Assembly: GCF_033118175.1 (NCBI RefSeq)
Contig: NC_083692.1
Coordinates: forward strand, 90,562,501-90,626,500
DNA from: Dama dama
Taxonomy: Eukaryota; Chordata; Mammalia; Artiodactyla; Cervidae
Direction: 5' to 3'
DNA: 64,000 nucleotides
Within the stretch, counting starts at the first letter, position 1, and every line of letters starts with the position of its first letter. Positions 46,502 to 59,634 of this stretch are shown here, piece after piece. The translations under genes were made by a program, and so were the position numbers. A model generated the notes under the pieces. It was not told the DNA's origin and ran no database searches. It saw nothing but the letters and a program-made list of their open reading frames with translations.

Positions 46502-48458
46502 CTACAATGTTAAATGCACATATAAACAAGATATTATTAAAATGAGAACTTCAGTTTTTTATTTGATTGAATTCCATGAAACTGCCAATATTTTGACTGT
46601 TTCTGACCTACATAATAGCAACTGTATCTTCTTAGATTTATGCTTACAGAAAACAGTTTTATAATAGCTATGAACTATCAAAGTAGATACAATTAAAGTG
46701 AGATGTCTAAAATGAAGTAACCAGCACAGGTATTCAGTCTAAACCACAAAAAGATTAAATCTAAATCACAAAAGTAGGTAAGATTTCTGAAGAATTAGCA
46801 AGTCAGGAACCTACCGTGAAAAGAATAAATATAAGTTAAAGAATAAAGAGTTATCAAAAAGAATAAAAGCACTATACCAAGAGATACAGTCAGTGTCAAA
46901 TATCACAGAGAGGTAATTTTAAATTTAACTTAAAAGACCACTGATTTGTCTAGTACGAAAAAGGTCAATGCCTTTGAAAGTAGAGGTTTAGTACCAGGGA
47001 GGACGGCAGACAGTGCAGAGAATTATGGTATGACTAAATGGCTTGAAAAAGATGCAGTGAGAACGGTGACTTGCCGGTAGTGAAAGAGAGAAAACCAGGA
47101 CAGCAAGTGGCCAAGACGAGAGAACAGAAGCAGAAATTCTGTGTGTGTTTCCAACAGTACCTTCTGTGTCTCCATCCTTACTCTACTCATCCTTCACCCA
47201 CAAAATGAGAGAGGGGTTCGTATACAGATACAAGCTGATTCTATTTAAGCGAACAAGGAAACTGAAGATAAAAGTGAGAAAGGGAGGATAACTAAAGGCA
47301 TTAGGAGTGAAATGGGGGCTGAAATAAAGCCAGCAGTAGGTTAAAACTAGAGTTTAAGAATTTTAGCACTAAAAAGAGGAAAAAAAGTACAGAAAGATTC
47401 AGCAGGATCTACTTTGAATCAGTAGGATCAAGTCAAGAGTATTTTTCAAAGAGAAGATCTATGTATGCTATAAAGTTGAAAGGAGGGACTAAACAGAAAG
47501 AGAATAAAGTTGTTAGAATGAGGGGGAAGACCTCAGAAAAGTGTGAATCTGATGGAGAGGTTAACTTTAGGTATGTCATATAATCTAATCAGGTCCATAA
47601 TTTTTAAAATTCCTTTTTTAAATTGCTCGGAAAGGCTATTTCAAAAAAGAGTTTATTATCACTGTACTTCTTAGAACAGATAATGCCAGATGCCAAACTA
47701 TCAAATCACACAGTGTATAGCACTTTAAAACTGCATTTAATATTCACAAGAACCAAGTAACTAAAATAATATAAACACACTGCAATTTAGCAAACCAAAC
47801 ACCAAAGCAGGGGATTCAAGTTCACATTTATACTCTTAAAATGTTGCATTATAATTCAAGATTAAAATATTTTAAATTTGATGTTTTCCTACAAATGCCA
47901 AATTTCAACCCTTTAATTCCTTTTTATCTCAATATTTACAAACGTCATCAACCTGGCATCTGTGAAAACAATATTGCCTCTTGAAGTCAGTTTCCACCAA
48001 CCTAAACAAATATTCAACTACATGTAAATTAATTTTAGAGAATAGAATATCTCACAGCATTTAATTTTAAATGGAAAATCAATTTATAGTCATAAAATCA
48101 AGCTCAAGCTTGTATCAATTGTCAATATTTAAGCATAAAAAAACTAATTTCATTTCAAAGAATCATCACATGAAGAAAGTATTTCCTTCCACTTATAACT
48201 CATGAAACTAAATTTCAGCCAACTACAGCATGAGGGATGCATGTAGACTGCTCAAATCTTACCGACTAGAAACATTTAACACCTAAATTTATTAAATCAT
48301 GTTTTAAAAATTAAAATCTTATGATTAAAAAACATATAAACCACTTTAGGACATAAATGTATTACTTTTACATGAAATATAAGCTGAAATTATTCAAGTG
48401 GTTCGGTCAGTACTAGATGAGCTGGATGGTGAACAGAAAGTAGTTGTGGGAAAACTAC
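46502..48458. other. TENT2 intron
   Basis: About 1.96 kb, purine-rich in its middle (46980-47560). No named repeat and no other gene is recognised. Confidence 0.85.
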
Positions 48459-48550
48459 CTTCTACACAGATGTATTTACTTCTCCATTCAATACCATCAG
48501 GCCTGGGAATGGCTTTGGCTTCACGAACTGAAATCATTTGACTATTCCAG
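48459..48550 (-). CDS. TENT2: TENT2 coding exon (end of PAP-associated domain)
   Basis: 92 bases: one base completing an Asp codon, 30 codons reading WNSQMISVREAKAIP through KYICVE, then the G of the next Glu codon. The donor is G|GTAGTT at 48458. The acceptor is TTTTTACAG at 48559-48551. It continues the PAP/25A-associated domain that begins in the upstream exon and closes the nucleotidyltransferase fold. The acceptor's polypyrimidine tract lies inside a retrotransposon target-site duplication (see the adjacent L1 entry). Confidence 0.95.
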
Positions 48551-48569
48551 CTGTAAAAAGAAAAACATT

Positions 48570-48625
48570 CATGTTGTACAGCAGAAACTAACACATCGTA
48601 AAGCAATTATACTACAACTTTAAAG
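48570..48625 (+). mobile_element. 56-bp L1 3'-end insertion at the TENT2 splice acceptor
   Basis: Carries the terminal bovine L1 block 'gttgtacagcagaaactaac' and 'gtaaagcaattatactacaa'. A perfect 14-bp duplication, AAAAGAAAAACATT, flanks it at 48556-48569 and 48626-48639. The left copy is the TENT2 polypyrimidine tract, intron positions -6 to -19 on the minus strand. The insert occupies -20 to -75, where a branch point normally sits. Confidence 0.88.
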
Positions 48626-48639
48626 AAAAGAAAAACATT

Positions 48640-51600
48640 AACCATATTAACTATCTTAACTTCCCTTTTACTATTTTTATTATATCAATAGTGAGGCATA
48701 CTATGATTTTCTCATAGAACTGAAATTTGCTTCTGCTCTCTGCACCTTAAGTCTCATTTCCCCTTCTCTACTTCTTTTGTCTCCATAACACTTAGATTTC
48801 TAATCATTTGCTTATTTATGTTATTTATCGTGTCTCCTCTAACTAGATGAAAGCTCCAAGATGCTGAGCTTTTATTTTTGTTTTGTTTTTTTACTGTTCA
48901 CTTAGTTGCTTAGTATCAACTAGGTATTCAATAAATATTTTTTGAATAAATGAAGTAATATGAAAAATAATCTGAAAAGTAAGCAAAAAACTGTTTCTTG
49001 TTAAACCCCAGTAAGAATTTTTTATTTGTTAAGAGAGGTAATCTTCTTGTGTTGTTTTTTAGTGTCATTAAGTCGTTTCTGCTCAGGTGTACCTCTACTG
49101 ATATGATTTATGGTAGAAATTTTAGAAAAAAAATACTCTATGAAAACATACTATTATTGCTGATTATCAGATGTAGCTGTTTATAGTGAAGTTTTAGTCA
49201 AGCAAAACAATTTTATCAGCATGCCTGAAGGTCAACTGTCCAGTCTTTAGTAAGGCCTAACCTTACACTGTTGTTGTTTTTTAAATTTATAATAATTTTG
49301 TATAACTTTCCTTTTTTCAAAAAACATTTTAAAAACATATAACTACTCAGGCTTGTATTCAAGAGAAAATGAGTCTGGGGGAAACTGGTATCTTTTTTTT
49401 TTTTCAGTTGTGTTCAGCTTTTTCCATCATTCCAGTAGGAGGAAGACGATAGTTTGGGATGTTCCAAATGCAACACTCATCCTACTCTTCCTCTATTTAT
49501 TAGAGAATCCATAAGGATATAACCGTGGATCCAACATGGCCTGTTTCTGGAAAACTGACCAATTTCTATGTTAAACATGCAAGAAAACACTCCATTTTGT
49601 GAAGTTTCATAATTGAAAATGACCCTCAAAGTATGACTATTTTTTCTTATTAAGAGTACAGTTTAGGAATAGCTTGCAAAGACAGCTTTAAGTTCTTTAA
49701 AAATATATGTCAGAATTTATGCTTTTTAAAAGTAAGTGGGCTGTCAAAAAGAAATACTTAGTATTGGTTACAGTAAGATGTTTTAGGTCCTTAAATGTAC
49801 AGCAGCTCCATTAGTGTGGACTTCAAATAGAAAAGAAGTACTGCTCTACCGGTCCAAGTGTGTTTCCAAAATCTTCTTAAAGACAACAACGTGAAGGGGA
49901 GAGTTCTATAACCACACTGCCAAACTAAACAAGACTACAGCAGAATTACACTCTGCTACTTCACTTTATACCATGTAAGACAACTTTCACTACTAAAAAT
50001 GAACTTTTTCCTGAGACTCCTTGTATCAAATGTCAACTTACAGGACAGGTGAATCTGCAGTAGAATTAACATTGGAAACATTATGTTAAAGAAAAAGAGG
50101 TGGAACAAAAAAAAGAGGTGGACTGATTTTTTCCTCTCAGACAAGTTTAAAACATTGAAACACTGCATCCTGCTCTTAAACTAAAACTTTTACTTCCTTA
50201 AATCAAAGGACTCACCTTACTTCTATTAAACTCAACCCTGAATTTCTAAACTGGATCACAGAAACAAATGTGACACATTCTTATTCACTTTTTCATCCCT
50301 AACCAGATATTGTTTAATCTTTAACCTATAATCAGCCCAAATTGTTATTTAAATGACTGTATCATCTGAAGTACTTCAGAGGGGAAAAAATAATATATGA
50401 ATCACTACTATTTAGACTTGATTCAAACTACTGTATTTTAAAAGAACTTTTAAATATGTCTAAATTATTAAATATTTCAAATCATAAAACATGATACATA
50501 ACTTTTATACAATTTTTAATGTTATAGATGAATCTCAATGTAGAATTCGAACGGTAATTTAGAAATATTTTTCCTACACATTTCCTTCTTTAAAACAGGC
50601 TCTAAACTAAGCCTTTTGTCATACCATATTTCTCTACTGTAACTTCCTTGTCATATGAAAATCTGTTATTGTCACTCAATAATTAAAGTATAAAATAACA
50701 CAATCTATAAAAGAGTTATGTTTCAGGAAAAAAACAACAGATATGGGACTTAATTTAATCTAAAACAGACTTGATAACAATAATCTTTTGAATATAAAAC
50801 AGATTTCTGACTTTTTGTTGGAAAGATACTGGCTTTTTTCATCAGTAATGGTAATGGACTGGTACTCATTTTTTTGTGACAAAGTATTTTGACACAACTG
50901 ATTAAATTGGAAATGTAGTATTCAACAACATTACAAAGAAAAATTCAAGTACAGCAAAGATAAAATGATGGGTCTGATACCACATGGCTGCATATATGCT
51001 AAAACTAGTCAAATTAAGTGAAAAAATGGTATTTTTTTTTTTTGTCTTAGTAATTACTAAGGGCTGAGAAGCAAACAAACACTTTGTTAGGGATTTCAAA
51101 TCCTGTACACAGAAAAAACTTGAATCCTAGAGTTCTGTTTTGACTGGCTTGTCTTCTGCCTGACCCTTTAAATGCTGGTATCAAGACTTTGTCTTTTTCA
51201 ATCTTCTTCAAATGCTAGAGCACCCTCCCGGGCCGGGCTTCAGTACTGTTTCTTTTCCTGTCTTTTTCTCCAGCACTATTAAGCCCCAGACCAAAATTTA
51301 CGACTAACTATTGTAAACTACCACCAAGACGTCCTGCAGACAACACTGTGCCCACATTTTTAAGACTGAATATACCCTGACCATGGTCAACTATTAAAGT
51401 CCCTTCCCTGCACATCCCTCAACTCTCCTACCTGCTTTTGCAGCACTGAACAACCATAATTAAATCTTTGTTTATTCCAATCCTTTCCCGAGGAGCACAT
51501 CACGACTGGAGAAAAAAAATATGCAACCATGTTGACCTTTCAATTTATGATCACTTTAAATTCATGATGACTTAGCTCAAAGGAATCCTAAACGCTGCTA

Positions 51601-51913
51601 CCCAGCAGTCATACTATATTTTCATAGTTAACTCCCTCCTTCAGTCTTCTACGTAACAATCCATACCTTGTCCTCACTTCTCAAATCTCCTCCCTCACAC
51701 TCATTCCCAGCTGATGTCCATTCTTCATTTCACTAAAACAGTGAAACAGTCAAAAGATAGTATCTACTAGTTCCCACCACATCAATCCACACTTGTCTAT
51801 ATATATTTTTCCATTATTATAATGAATTGTCAGTCCTTCTACTCCATTTGTGGTGTAGATTCCAATTCTTCTCTATTCAAACAAGAAGACTGTTCAAGAA
51901 TTTACTTCAACTT
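48640..51913. other. TENT2 intron, right-hand flank of the acceptor
   Basis: Part of the 12.7-kb intron between exons at 48550 and 61251. It contains an L2-like tail (48770-48955), a T run at 49391-49404, and otherwise AT-rich single-copy sequence. No gene is supported. Confidence 0.7.
48770..48955 (+). mobile_element. L2 LINE 3'-end fragment
   Basis: 'tgtctcctctaactagatgaaagct' and 'aggtattcaataaatatttt' then a TGAATAAATGAA tail follow the L2 3'-end order. Confidence 0.6.
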
Positions 51914-52175
51914 AGACTTCCCTGGTGGCACAGCAGTAAGAATCCACCTGCCAATGCAGGGGACACGAGGGTGAGCCCTGGCCCAGGAAGACCCCACACG
52001 GTGCGGAGCAACTAAGCCCTCGTACCACGACTACTGAGGCCAGGTGCTGCAACGCCTGCGGCCTGCACCTGAAGTCTGAGCACCACAGCCCAGAGTAGCC
52101 CCCACTCACGAGAGAAAGCCCACACAGAGCAACCATGACCCAGCGCACCCATAAACAAACAAAACCATTTAAAAA
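51914..52175 (+). mobile_element. CHR-type SINE, full length
   Basis: tRNA-Glu-like head ('gacttccctggtggcacagc'), then the long CHR body ('ggagcaactaagccctcgtacc') and an A-rich tail. An imperfect target duplication (AATTTACTTCAACTT at 51899-51913 against AATTTACAACTT at 52176-52187) differs by three bases. Confidence 0.88.
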
Positions 52176-52187
52176 AATTTACAACTT

Positions 52188-52630
52188 TTCTGGTATCACC
52201 AATTTTACCATCAACATGGGTTATTTCTCCTTTCTAAACACAAATACTCAACTCCACTTAATCCTTCAATTTCTACCCTACAGTTTCTGCCCCCTTTACA
52301 AGTATGTAAATCCCCCTACAGAATTAGCTACACTACCTGTATCTAGATCCTCCCCTCCCTTTCTCTCTTTAGCTCACACCAATAAGGCTTTTTGTCCATA
52401 CTGTTACACTAAGACTGCTCCTGTCAAGGGTCCAGTAGCCTCCATACTGACCAATGCTTCAATGGTCAGCTTTTAGTTCTCATTTTGTACTTGATCAATC
52501 AAAAATGCGACACAAACAATCACTCCCTTCTCCTTAAAATATGTTTTCCTCCTTTGATTCCGAAACATAACACTCTATTGGCTTCCCTCCTTTCTTAATG
52601 AGTCTTCCTTTTTAGACTACTACACTACAT
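52188..52630. other. TENT2 intron, nothing recognised
   Basis: Pyrimidine-rich single-copy stretch between a SINE and a BovB insertion. Confidence 0.5.
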
Positions 52631-54764
52631 ATTATGAACTCCTTATTGCCAAATTCAGACTGAAATTGAAGAAACTGGAGAAAACCACTAGACCATTCAG
52701 GTATGACCTAAATCAAATCCCTTATGACTATACAGTGGAAGTGAGAAATAGACTTAAGGGATTAGATCTGATAGACAGAGTGCCTGATGAACTATGGATG
52801 GAGGTTCGTGACACTGCACAGGAAACAGGAATCAAGATCATCCCCAAGAAAAAGAAATGCAAAAAAAGCAAAATGGTTGTCTGAGGAGGCCTTACAAATA
52901 GCTGCAAGAAGGGAAACGAAAAGCAAAGAAAAGGAAAGATATACCCATTTGAATGCAGAGTTCCAAAGAATGGCAAGAAGAGATAAGAAAGCCTTCCTCA
53001 GCGATCAATGCAAAGAAATAGAGGAAAACAATAGAATGGGAAAGACTAGAGATCTCTTCAAGAAAATTAGAGATACCAAGGGAACATTTCATGAAAAAGA
53101 CAGGCACAATAGAGGACAGAAATGTTAGGGACCTAACAGAAGCAGAAGATATTAGGAAGAGGTGGCAAGAATACACAGAAGAACAGTACAAAAAAGATCT
53201 TCACGACCCAGTTAATCACGATGGTGTGATCACTCAACTAGAGCCAGACATCCTGGAATGTGAAGTCAAGTGGGCCTTAGAAAGCATCGCTATGAACAAA
53301 GCTAGTGGAGGTGATAGATTTCCAGTTGAGATATTTCAAATCCTGAAAGACGATGCTGTGAAAATGCTGCACTCAAAATGCCAGCAAATTTGGAAAACTC
53401 AGCAGTGGCCACAGGACTGAAAAAGGTCAGTTTTCATTCCAATCCCAAAGAAGGGCAATGCCAAAGAATGCTCAAACTACCACACAATTGGACTCATCTC
53501 ACACGCTAGGAAAGTAATGCTTAAAATTCTCTAAGCCAGGCTTCAGCAATACATGAACCGTGAAATTCCAGATGTTCAAGATGGATTTAGAAAAGGCAGA
53601 GGAACCAGAGATCAAACTGCCAACATCCGCTGGATCATAGAAAAAGCAAGAGAGTTCCAGAAAAACATCTATTTCTGCTTTATTGACTATGCCAAAGCCT
53701 TTGACTGTGTGGATCACAATAAACTGTGGAAAATTCTTCAAGAGATGGGAATACCAGACCACCTGACCTGCCTCTTGAGAAATCTGTATGCAGGTCAGAA
53801 AGCAACAGTTAGAACTGGACATGGAACAACAGACTGGTTCCAAATAGGAAAAGGAGTATGTCAAGGCTGTATATTGTCACCCTGCTTATTTAACTTATAT
53901 GCAGAGTACATCATGAGAAATGCTGGGATGGAAGAAGCACAAGCTGGAATCAAGATTGCCGGGAGAAATATCAATAACCTCAGATATGCAGATGACACTA
54001 CCCTTATGGCAGAAAGTGAAAAAGAACTAAAGAGCCTCTTGATGAAGGTGAAAGAGAAGAGTGAAAAAGTTGGCTTAAAGCTCAACTAACATCAGAAAAC
54101 TAACATCATGGCATCTGGTCCCATCACTTCATGGGAAATAGATGGGGAAACAGTGGAAACAGTGGCTGATTTTATTTTTCTGGGCTCCAAAATCGCTGCA
54201 GATGGTGATTGCAGCCATGAAATTAAAAGACGCTTACTCCTTGGAAGGAAAGTTATGACCAACCTAGACAGCATATTAAAAAACAGAGACATTACTTTGC
54301 CAACAGGTCTGTCCAGTCAAGGCTACGGTTTTTCCAGTGATCATGTATGGATGTGAGAGTTGGACTATAAAGAAAGCTGAGCACTGAAAAATTGATGCTT
54401 TTGAACTGTGGTGTTGGAGAAGACTCTTGAGAGTCCCTTGGACTGCAAGGAGATTCAACCAGTCCATCCTAAAGGAGATCAGTCCTGAATATTCATTGGA
54501 GGAACTGATGTTGAAGCTGAAATTCCAATACTTTGGCCACCTGATGTGAAGAGCTGACTCATTTGAAAAGACCCTGATGCTGGGAAAGATTGAGGGCAGG
54601 AGGGGAAAGGGACGACAGAGGATGAGATGGTTGGATGGCATCACCAACTCGATGGACATGGGTTTGGGCGGACTCCAGGAGCTGGTGATGGACAGGGAGA
54701 CCTGGCATGCTGTGGTTCATGGGGTCGCAGAGTCGGACACGACTGAGCAACTGAACTGAACTGA
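52631..54764 (+). mobile_element. BovB LINE, 2.1 kb, 5'-truncated in the endonuclease
   Basis: Starts within the endonuclease ('atgaactccttattgccaaa') and runs through linker, RT and tail. A 7-bp repeat ACTACAT at 52624-52630 and 54765-54771 is a plausible target duplication. Frames at 52787-53128, 53091-53420, 53553-54089 and 54108-54356 are fragments of one polyprotein separated by shifts and stops. It is antisense in the TENT2 intron. Confidence 0.93.
53553..54356 (+). pseudogene. BovB reverse transcriptase relic
   Basis: Two consecutive frames (53553-54089 and 54108-54356). The first holds FIDYAKAFDCVDH, QGCILSPCLFNLYAEY and LRYADD (YADD codons 53985-53996). It stops at 54087-54089 because of a short insertion around 'caactaacatcag'. 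The second continues with the thumb region. The catalytic residues are intact but the protein is interrupted. Confidence 0.88.
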
Positions 54765-54879
54765 ACTACATGTTAGTTCCTTCTCATGCCTAATCTCATT
54801 TTTAGTTCATCTTGGTATTATGATACTTTTCAAATGGAAAAATGAAAAGCACATGGGGTAAAGTATGGGGGAAGGGATA

Positions 54880-55190
54880 GTTAGGGAGTTAACATGTACA
54901 CACTGCTATATAGAAAATGGATAACCAACAAGGACCTACTGTATAGCAGATGGAACTCAGCTCAATGTTACATGGCAGCCTGGATGGGAGGGAAGTTTGG
55001 GGGAGAATCAATACATGTGTATCTATGGTTGAGACACTTCATTATCCACCTGAATCCATTACAGCACTGTTTGTTAATTGGCTATACCCCAATACAAAAT
55101 AAAACATTAAAAAAAAATAAAAAACAGAAAACGGCAAAATTCTGTAAAGCAATTATCCTTCAATAAAAAATAAATAAATTAAAAAAAAAC
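54880..55190 (+). mobile_element. L1 3'UTR fragment (bovine type)
   Basis: L1 3' blocks 'ctgctatatagaaaatggat', 'ctactgtatagcagatggaa' and 'ggctataccccaatacaaaa' are followed by A-rich tails, including a second terminal-like 'gtaaagcaattatccttcaa'. Confidence 0.82.
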
Positions 55191-55388
55191 ATAAACTCAA
55201 AAGCAATTCAACAGTTGTTAATACTCTGCCACATTTGCTTGTGTGTGTACCTATACGTGTATATTTTGAACTAAAGCGTTTATTAAGTGAGAGCAGAGAG
55301 AAACTTCATTTCTTAATCCTTTGGCATATACCTAAGAATAAGGCCATTCTCCTTTGTAACATTAGCAGCATTAAGACATTAATATAAC

Positions 55389-56376
55389 CCAATCAAAAAA
55401 TGGGCCAAAGAACTAAACAGGCATTTCTCCAAAGAAGACATACAGATGGCTAACACATGAAAAGATGCTCAACATCACTCATCATCAGAGAAATGCAAAT
55501 CAAAACCACAGTGAGGTACCATTACACGCCAGTCAGGATGGCTGCTATCCAAAAGTCTACAAGCAATAAATGCTGGAGGGGGTGTGGAGAAAAGGGAACC
55601 CTCTTACACTGTTGGTGGGAATGCAAACTAGTACAGCCACTATGGAGAACAGTGTGGAGATTTCTTAAAAAACTGGAAATAGAACTGCCATATGACCCAG
55701 CAATCCCACTCCTGGGCAGACACACCGAGGAACCCAGATCTGAAAGAGACACATGCACCCCAACGTTCATCGAAACACTGTTTATAATAGCCAGGACATG
55801 GAAGCAACCTAGATGCCCATCAGCAGACGAATGGATAAGGAAGCTGTGGTACACATACACCATGGAATATTACTCAGCCATTAAAAAGAATTCATTTGAA
55901 TCAGTTCTAATGAGATGGATGAAACTGGAGCCCATTATACAGAGTGAAGTAAGCCAGAAAGATAAAGACCATTACAGCATACTAACGCATATATATGGAA
56001 TTTAGAAAGATGGTAATGATAACCCTATATGCAAAACAGAAAAAGAGACACAGATGTACAGAACAGAATTCTGGACTCTGTGGGAGAAGGTGAGGGTGGG
56101 ATGTTTCCAGAGAACAGCATCGAAACATGTATATTATCTAGGGTGAAACAGATCACCAGCCCAGGTTGGATGCATGAGACAAGTGCTCGGGCCTGGTGCA
56201 CTGGGAAGACCCAGAGGGATCGGGTGGAGAGGGAGGTGGGAGGGGGGATCGGGATGGGGAATACATGTAAATCCATGGCTGATTCATGTCGATGTATGAC
56301 AAAAACCACTACAATACTGTAAAGTAATTAGCCTCCAACTAATAAAAATAAATGAAAAAATTTAAAAATTAAAAAA
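55389..56376 (+). mobile_element. Young 5'-truncated L1 with perfect 16-bp target duplication
   Basis: About 990 bases: ORF2 C-terminus, G-rich 3'UTR and A-rich tail. The duplication AAGACATTAATATAAC flanks it at 55373-55388 and 56377-56392 without mismatch, so the insertion is relatively recent. It is antisense to TENT2. Confidence 0.95.
55457..56005 (+). pseudogene. L1 ORF2 C-terminal fragment
   Basis: A 182-codon open frame covering the L1 ORF2 C-terminal region, including the zinc-knuckle-like TLLHCWWECKLVQPLW segment and the terminal LWYTYTMEYYSAIKK block. It keeps the normal ORF2 stop. All upstream ORF2 domains are absent through truncation, so it is not functional. Confidence 0.85.
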
Positions 56377-56790
56377 AAGACATTAATATAACTCAAATGC
56401 CTTTTATAATTTTGCCACCCCAATCAGACTGCAATCAAGCTTCATCCATTGTATTTGATTGTTCCATCTCTTTAATCTGGAAACGTTCCCTCCACTTTTT
56501 TTAAACTGACTTTGACTTTTTGAGAAATTAGGCCAGTTGTTTCACAGAATATATACCTTCTAAATTATCTCTCTCTCTTCATTGCATCACTTAAAACATT
56601 CATGTATCTTCTTAACCTTGTATACCTAAGACATCGGAGTATCTAAGGGTTTATTAGTCTTTGGACCTTTTCTCTCTTCTCAAAAAGTTTTCTAGCTTTT
56701 AAATCCCATCTACCAGATGAAAAACCCCTAAAACTGTGACTTGTCTCTGGCACTCTAGACTTACATATCCAACTCTCTACTTAAAATCTC

Positions 56791-56954
56791 AAACTTCCCT
56801 GGTGGCTCAGACGGTAAAGCGTCTGCCTACAATGCGGGAGACCCGGGTTCAATCACTGGGTTGGGAAGATCTCCTGGAGAAGAAAATGGCAGCCCACTCC
56901 AGTATTCCTGCCTGAAAAATCCTATGGACGGAGGAACTGAGCAACTTCACTTTC
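56791..56954 (+). mobile_element. Bov-tA SINE with 12-bp target duplication
   Basis: tRNA-Glu-like head ('cttccctggtggctcagacg', 'gacccgggttcaatcactgg') plus a shortened Bov-A unit. The duplication ACTTAAAATCTC is at 56779-56790 and 56955-56966. Confidence 0.93.
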
Positions 56955-57089
56955 ACTTAAAATCTCTACTTGAATGTTTTGTGGGTATCTCAACCTTAAA
57001 ACATTAAAAATCACTAATGTTTCTCCCTTGCTTTTCGCTTCACACCTAGGTGCATCTCCATACTTTCAGTTGCTTAGGTCTCAAACTTT

Positions 57090-57890
57090 TAAGTCATTCT
57101 TGGCTCTTCCCTTTCTCTTATGTCACATTAATCTGGTGCAAATTAAAACATAAGCAAAATCTGACCACTTCTCATCCACTTCCACTGCAGCCACTTTTAT
57201 CTAAGTCACATGGTTTCTCTTAGATTACCACAATACCTTCCTAAATCGTCTCCTTGCTTCTGCCTCTAGCTCCCCCTTCAGTCTGCTTTCATCCAGCAAC
57301 ATGTTGCAAACTAAATCAGATCACATTAATTTTTCTAGTGAAACCCCTTCAGTGATTTCCCACTTCGTGAGAAAAATTCAAAGTTATCAAAATTCACTAC
57401 AAGACCCTACATGACATGGACTTCCTCAACTCTCTGACATCCTTAACTTCTACAGTCTTTTCCAGTCACACTGGTCTCTTTGCTGTTCCTTGAACATGGG
57501 CAAACCTCCACCTCAGGGTCTTTGCAGTTGCTCTTCCTTCTGTTTAGAAAGTTCTTCTCCCATGTAGACACGTAACTCACAACTTCCTCTCCACTGAGTC
57601 TTTTTTTCAAAGGTCACCTTTTTGGTGAGAATATTCTCTCTCTATGCTAGGTATTAAATGGCAATACACGTATTAAAACTGCAACAATACATCAGAATCT
57701 TTTTAAAAAAAATTTTCTCCACTTACCACCATCTAACATATTATACATTTTATTTATTTATAGTCTATCTCTCCATGACTCTCTCTACATAAACTCCATG
57801 AAGACAGTTTTAACTGCCATATCCCCAGTGCAGAGAAAATAGCCTGGTATACAGTAGGCACTCATTGATTTACCGATTAAATAAAATAAG
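57090..57890 (+). mobile_element. L2 LINE 3' region, long
   Basis: L2 order is followed over 800 bases: 'ctacaagaccctacatgacatg', 'cctcagggtctttgcagttgc', 'actccatgaagacagtttta' and the terminal 'tacagtaggcactcattgat'. Confidence 0.82.
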
Positions 57891-58924
57891 GAATAAGTAA
57901 GAATAAGAAAGGAGATAGAAAAACTGGACCTTTGTTATTTCCTTTTTTTAAAAAAAGTGTGTATTTAAGTATATAAGTATGTATTTTTAATTCAACAGAC
58001 AGACTAGCAGTAATGATGTGTGATTAGGCATCAAGAAAATAAAGGCAATTATAAAACAGATACTTTTTAAGGTTCCTAGAATCTACAGCATCTATCAGTC
58101 TATAAGATATTTAAAACGTACACTTTTCTTTTTCCTAACATACAAAATGATTAAACTGACTGTATTTTTCCAGATTCCCTGAGCCACCTGACCCCCTTTC
58201 TCCTATACTGTCAGTTCCCCGCTCCTGGGTACATTTCTAGAAACTTGGCTTCATTTTTGTAATTTTCAGCAGCAAAGTTTAAGGAGAAAGCTATGAGTGA
58301 AGTAGGTAAGAAAATCTTAGCAATTTTTAAATGGCTGTATAAAAATCTCAGCAACATTTATACCATGTACTCTAGCATCCTTTCACAGGCACTTAATTCT
58401 TTGTCTTTCAGTAAAGGGAATTTTTTAACTGAGTATCTCAAACTTCAGAAGAAATCCTTACAAACCCTCCTAATGGCTGCGAGAATTCCTAAACAGGCAC
58501 CTAGTTCATTACCATGACTACACTCTTGGCTATGCTCCCTATAGTCAAATTTCTGAAAACATCTGGTATGAAACAACAATGCACTACATGATCAAACAGG
58601 AGATAAATATGTCACCTAAATCATGCACCATCATAACAAGTGTATCTAAAAGTTCAAAACCTCTCTCCAAGCACCAGCATTCTAGTGCCATGTCATGCCA
58701 CACAGCAAGCTCAAAGTGAACTAACACACAAACCTGAACGTCTATCATTTTGTTTCAGTCATTTGACTTGAAAAGCAGCTGATTTTCAAGGCATTTCCCT
58801 AGATGCTCTAATGCTAAACTCAACATGGCAGAAAAGTACCTTTCTTCTATGAATCCTTTCCCTCTCTACAAACCTCCCCCAATATCCAACTGACATAACA
58901 CCACAGATACGCTGATGCAGTCTA
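57891..58924. other. TENT2 intron, nothing recognised
   Basis: AT-rich single-copy sequence. A plus-strand frame at 58293-58517 has no supporting similarity. Confidence 0.5.
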
Positions 58925-59122
58925 ACAATTAAGTATGTGGCTTTGGAGTCACTGGAATCTGAGTCCTGGTTCTCTAACTGAATACAATTATCTAACTGTA
59001 TCATCAGAGGACAAAGTTCACAAATTGCCAAAGCTTGAAAGGGGGTTATTGTGAGGATTACATGAGATAATACATGGGAATCATTCAGCATAATGCAGGG
59101 CACTAGGTAAACATTCATGAAC
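58925..59122 (+). mobile_element. MIR SINE
   Basis: Blocks 'gtggctttggagtcactgg', 'gttattgtgaggattacatgag' and 'gcataatgcagggcactagg' in MIR order. Confidence 0.8.
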
Positions 59123-59634
59123 CATTAGCTTTTATCATTGCAACATCTTAAAAAAATCTTAACTCCAGAATGATCTTTATAGTCTCTTATGTCCCCTGTA
59201 GACTTAAATCTTTCCTCATCTCTATATAAACAAAGGCTCCTCTTTCCTTTCTATTTTTGCTGCCTAGACTTACATTCAGGTCCTAATCATTTTTAACCTG
59301 GATTATTAAAACTTCATTCTTATTGAACTACTTTCCTTTAGCACTTTTCTTACTCCTTTTGTTAACCTAATTCAGTAATTTTTAAGTCACCTTAAGGATC
59401 TTTGACTTACATCCATAATCTTTATCCTTCAAAATGATTCTATAACAAGTATTTTCCAAGTACCAACTATCTGGCATTGGGCAAGGTAATGGAGATACAA
59501 ACGTAAACAAAACAGATGGAAGTTTATTTGAAGGAATTTAAATAATACTTCTTCAGGCCCTGTTTCATCTTATATGAGTCAGGTTTCTTCAAAACTTCTG
59601 TATGACAGCAGATAGTATCAACATTTCAGTAAAG
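59123..59634. other. TENT2 intron, nothing recognised
   Basis: Pyrimidine-rich single-copy sequence without a gene. Confidence 0.5.

Noticed and set aside
48394..48606. 70-codon minus-strand frame around the TENT2 exon as a separate small protein
   Set aside because: Only the central 30 codons are exonic. Both flanks are intron or L1 sequence.
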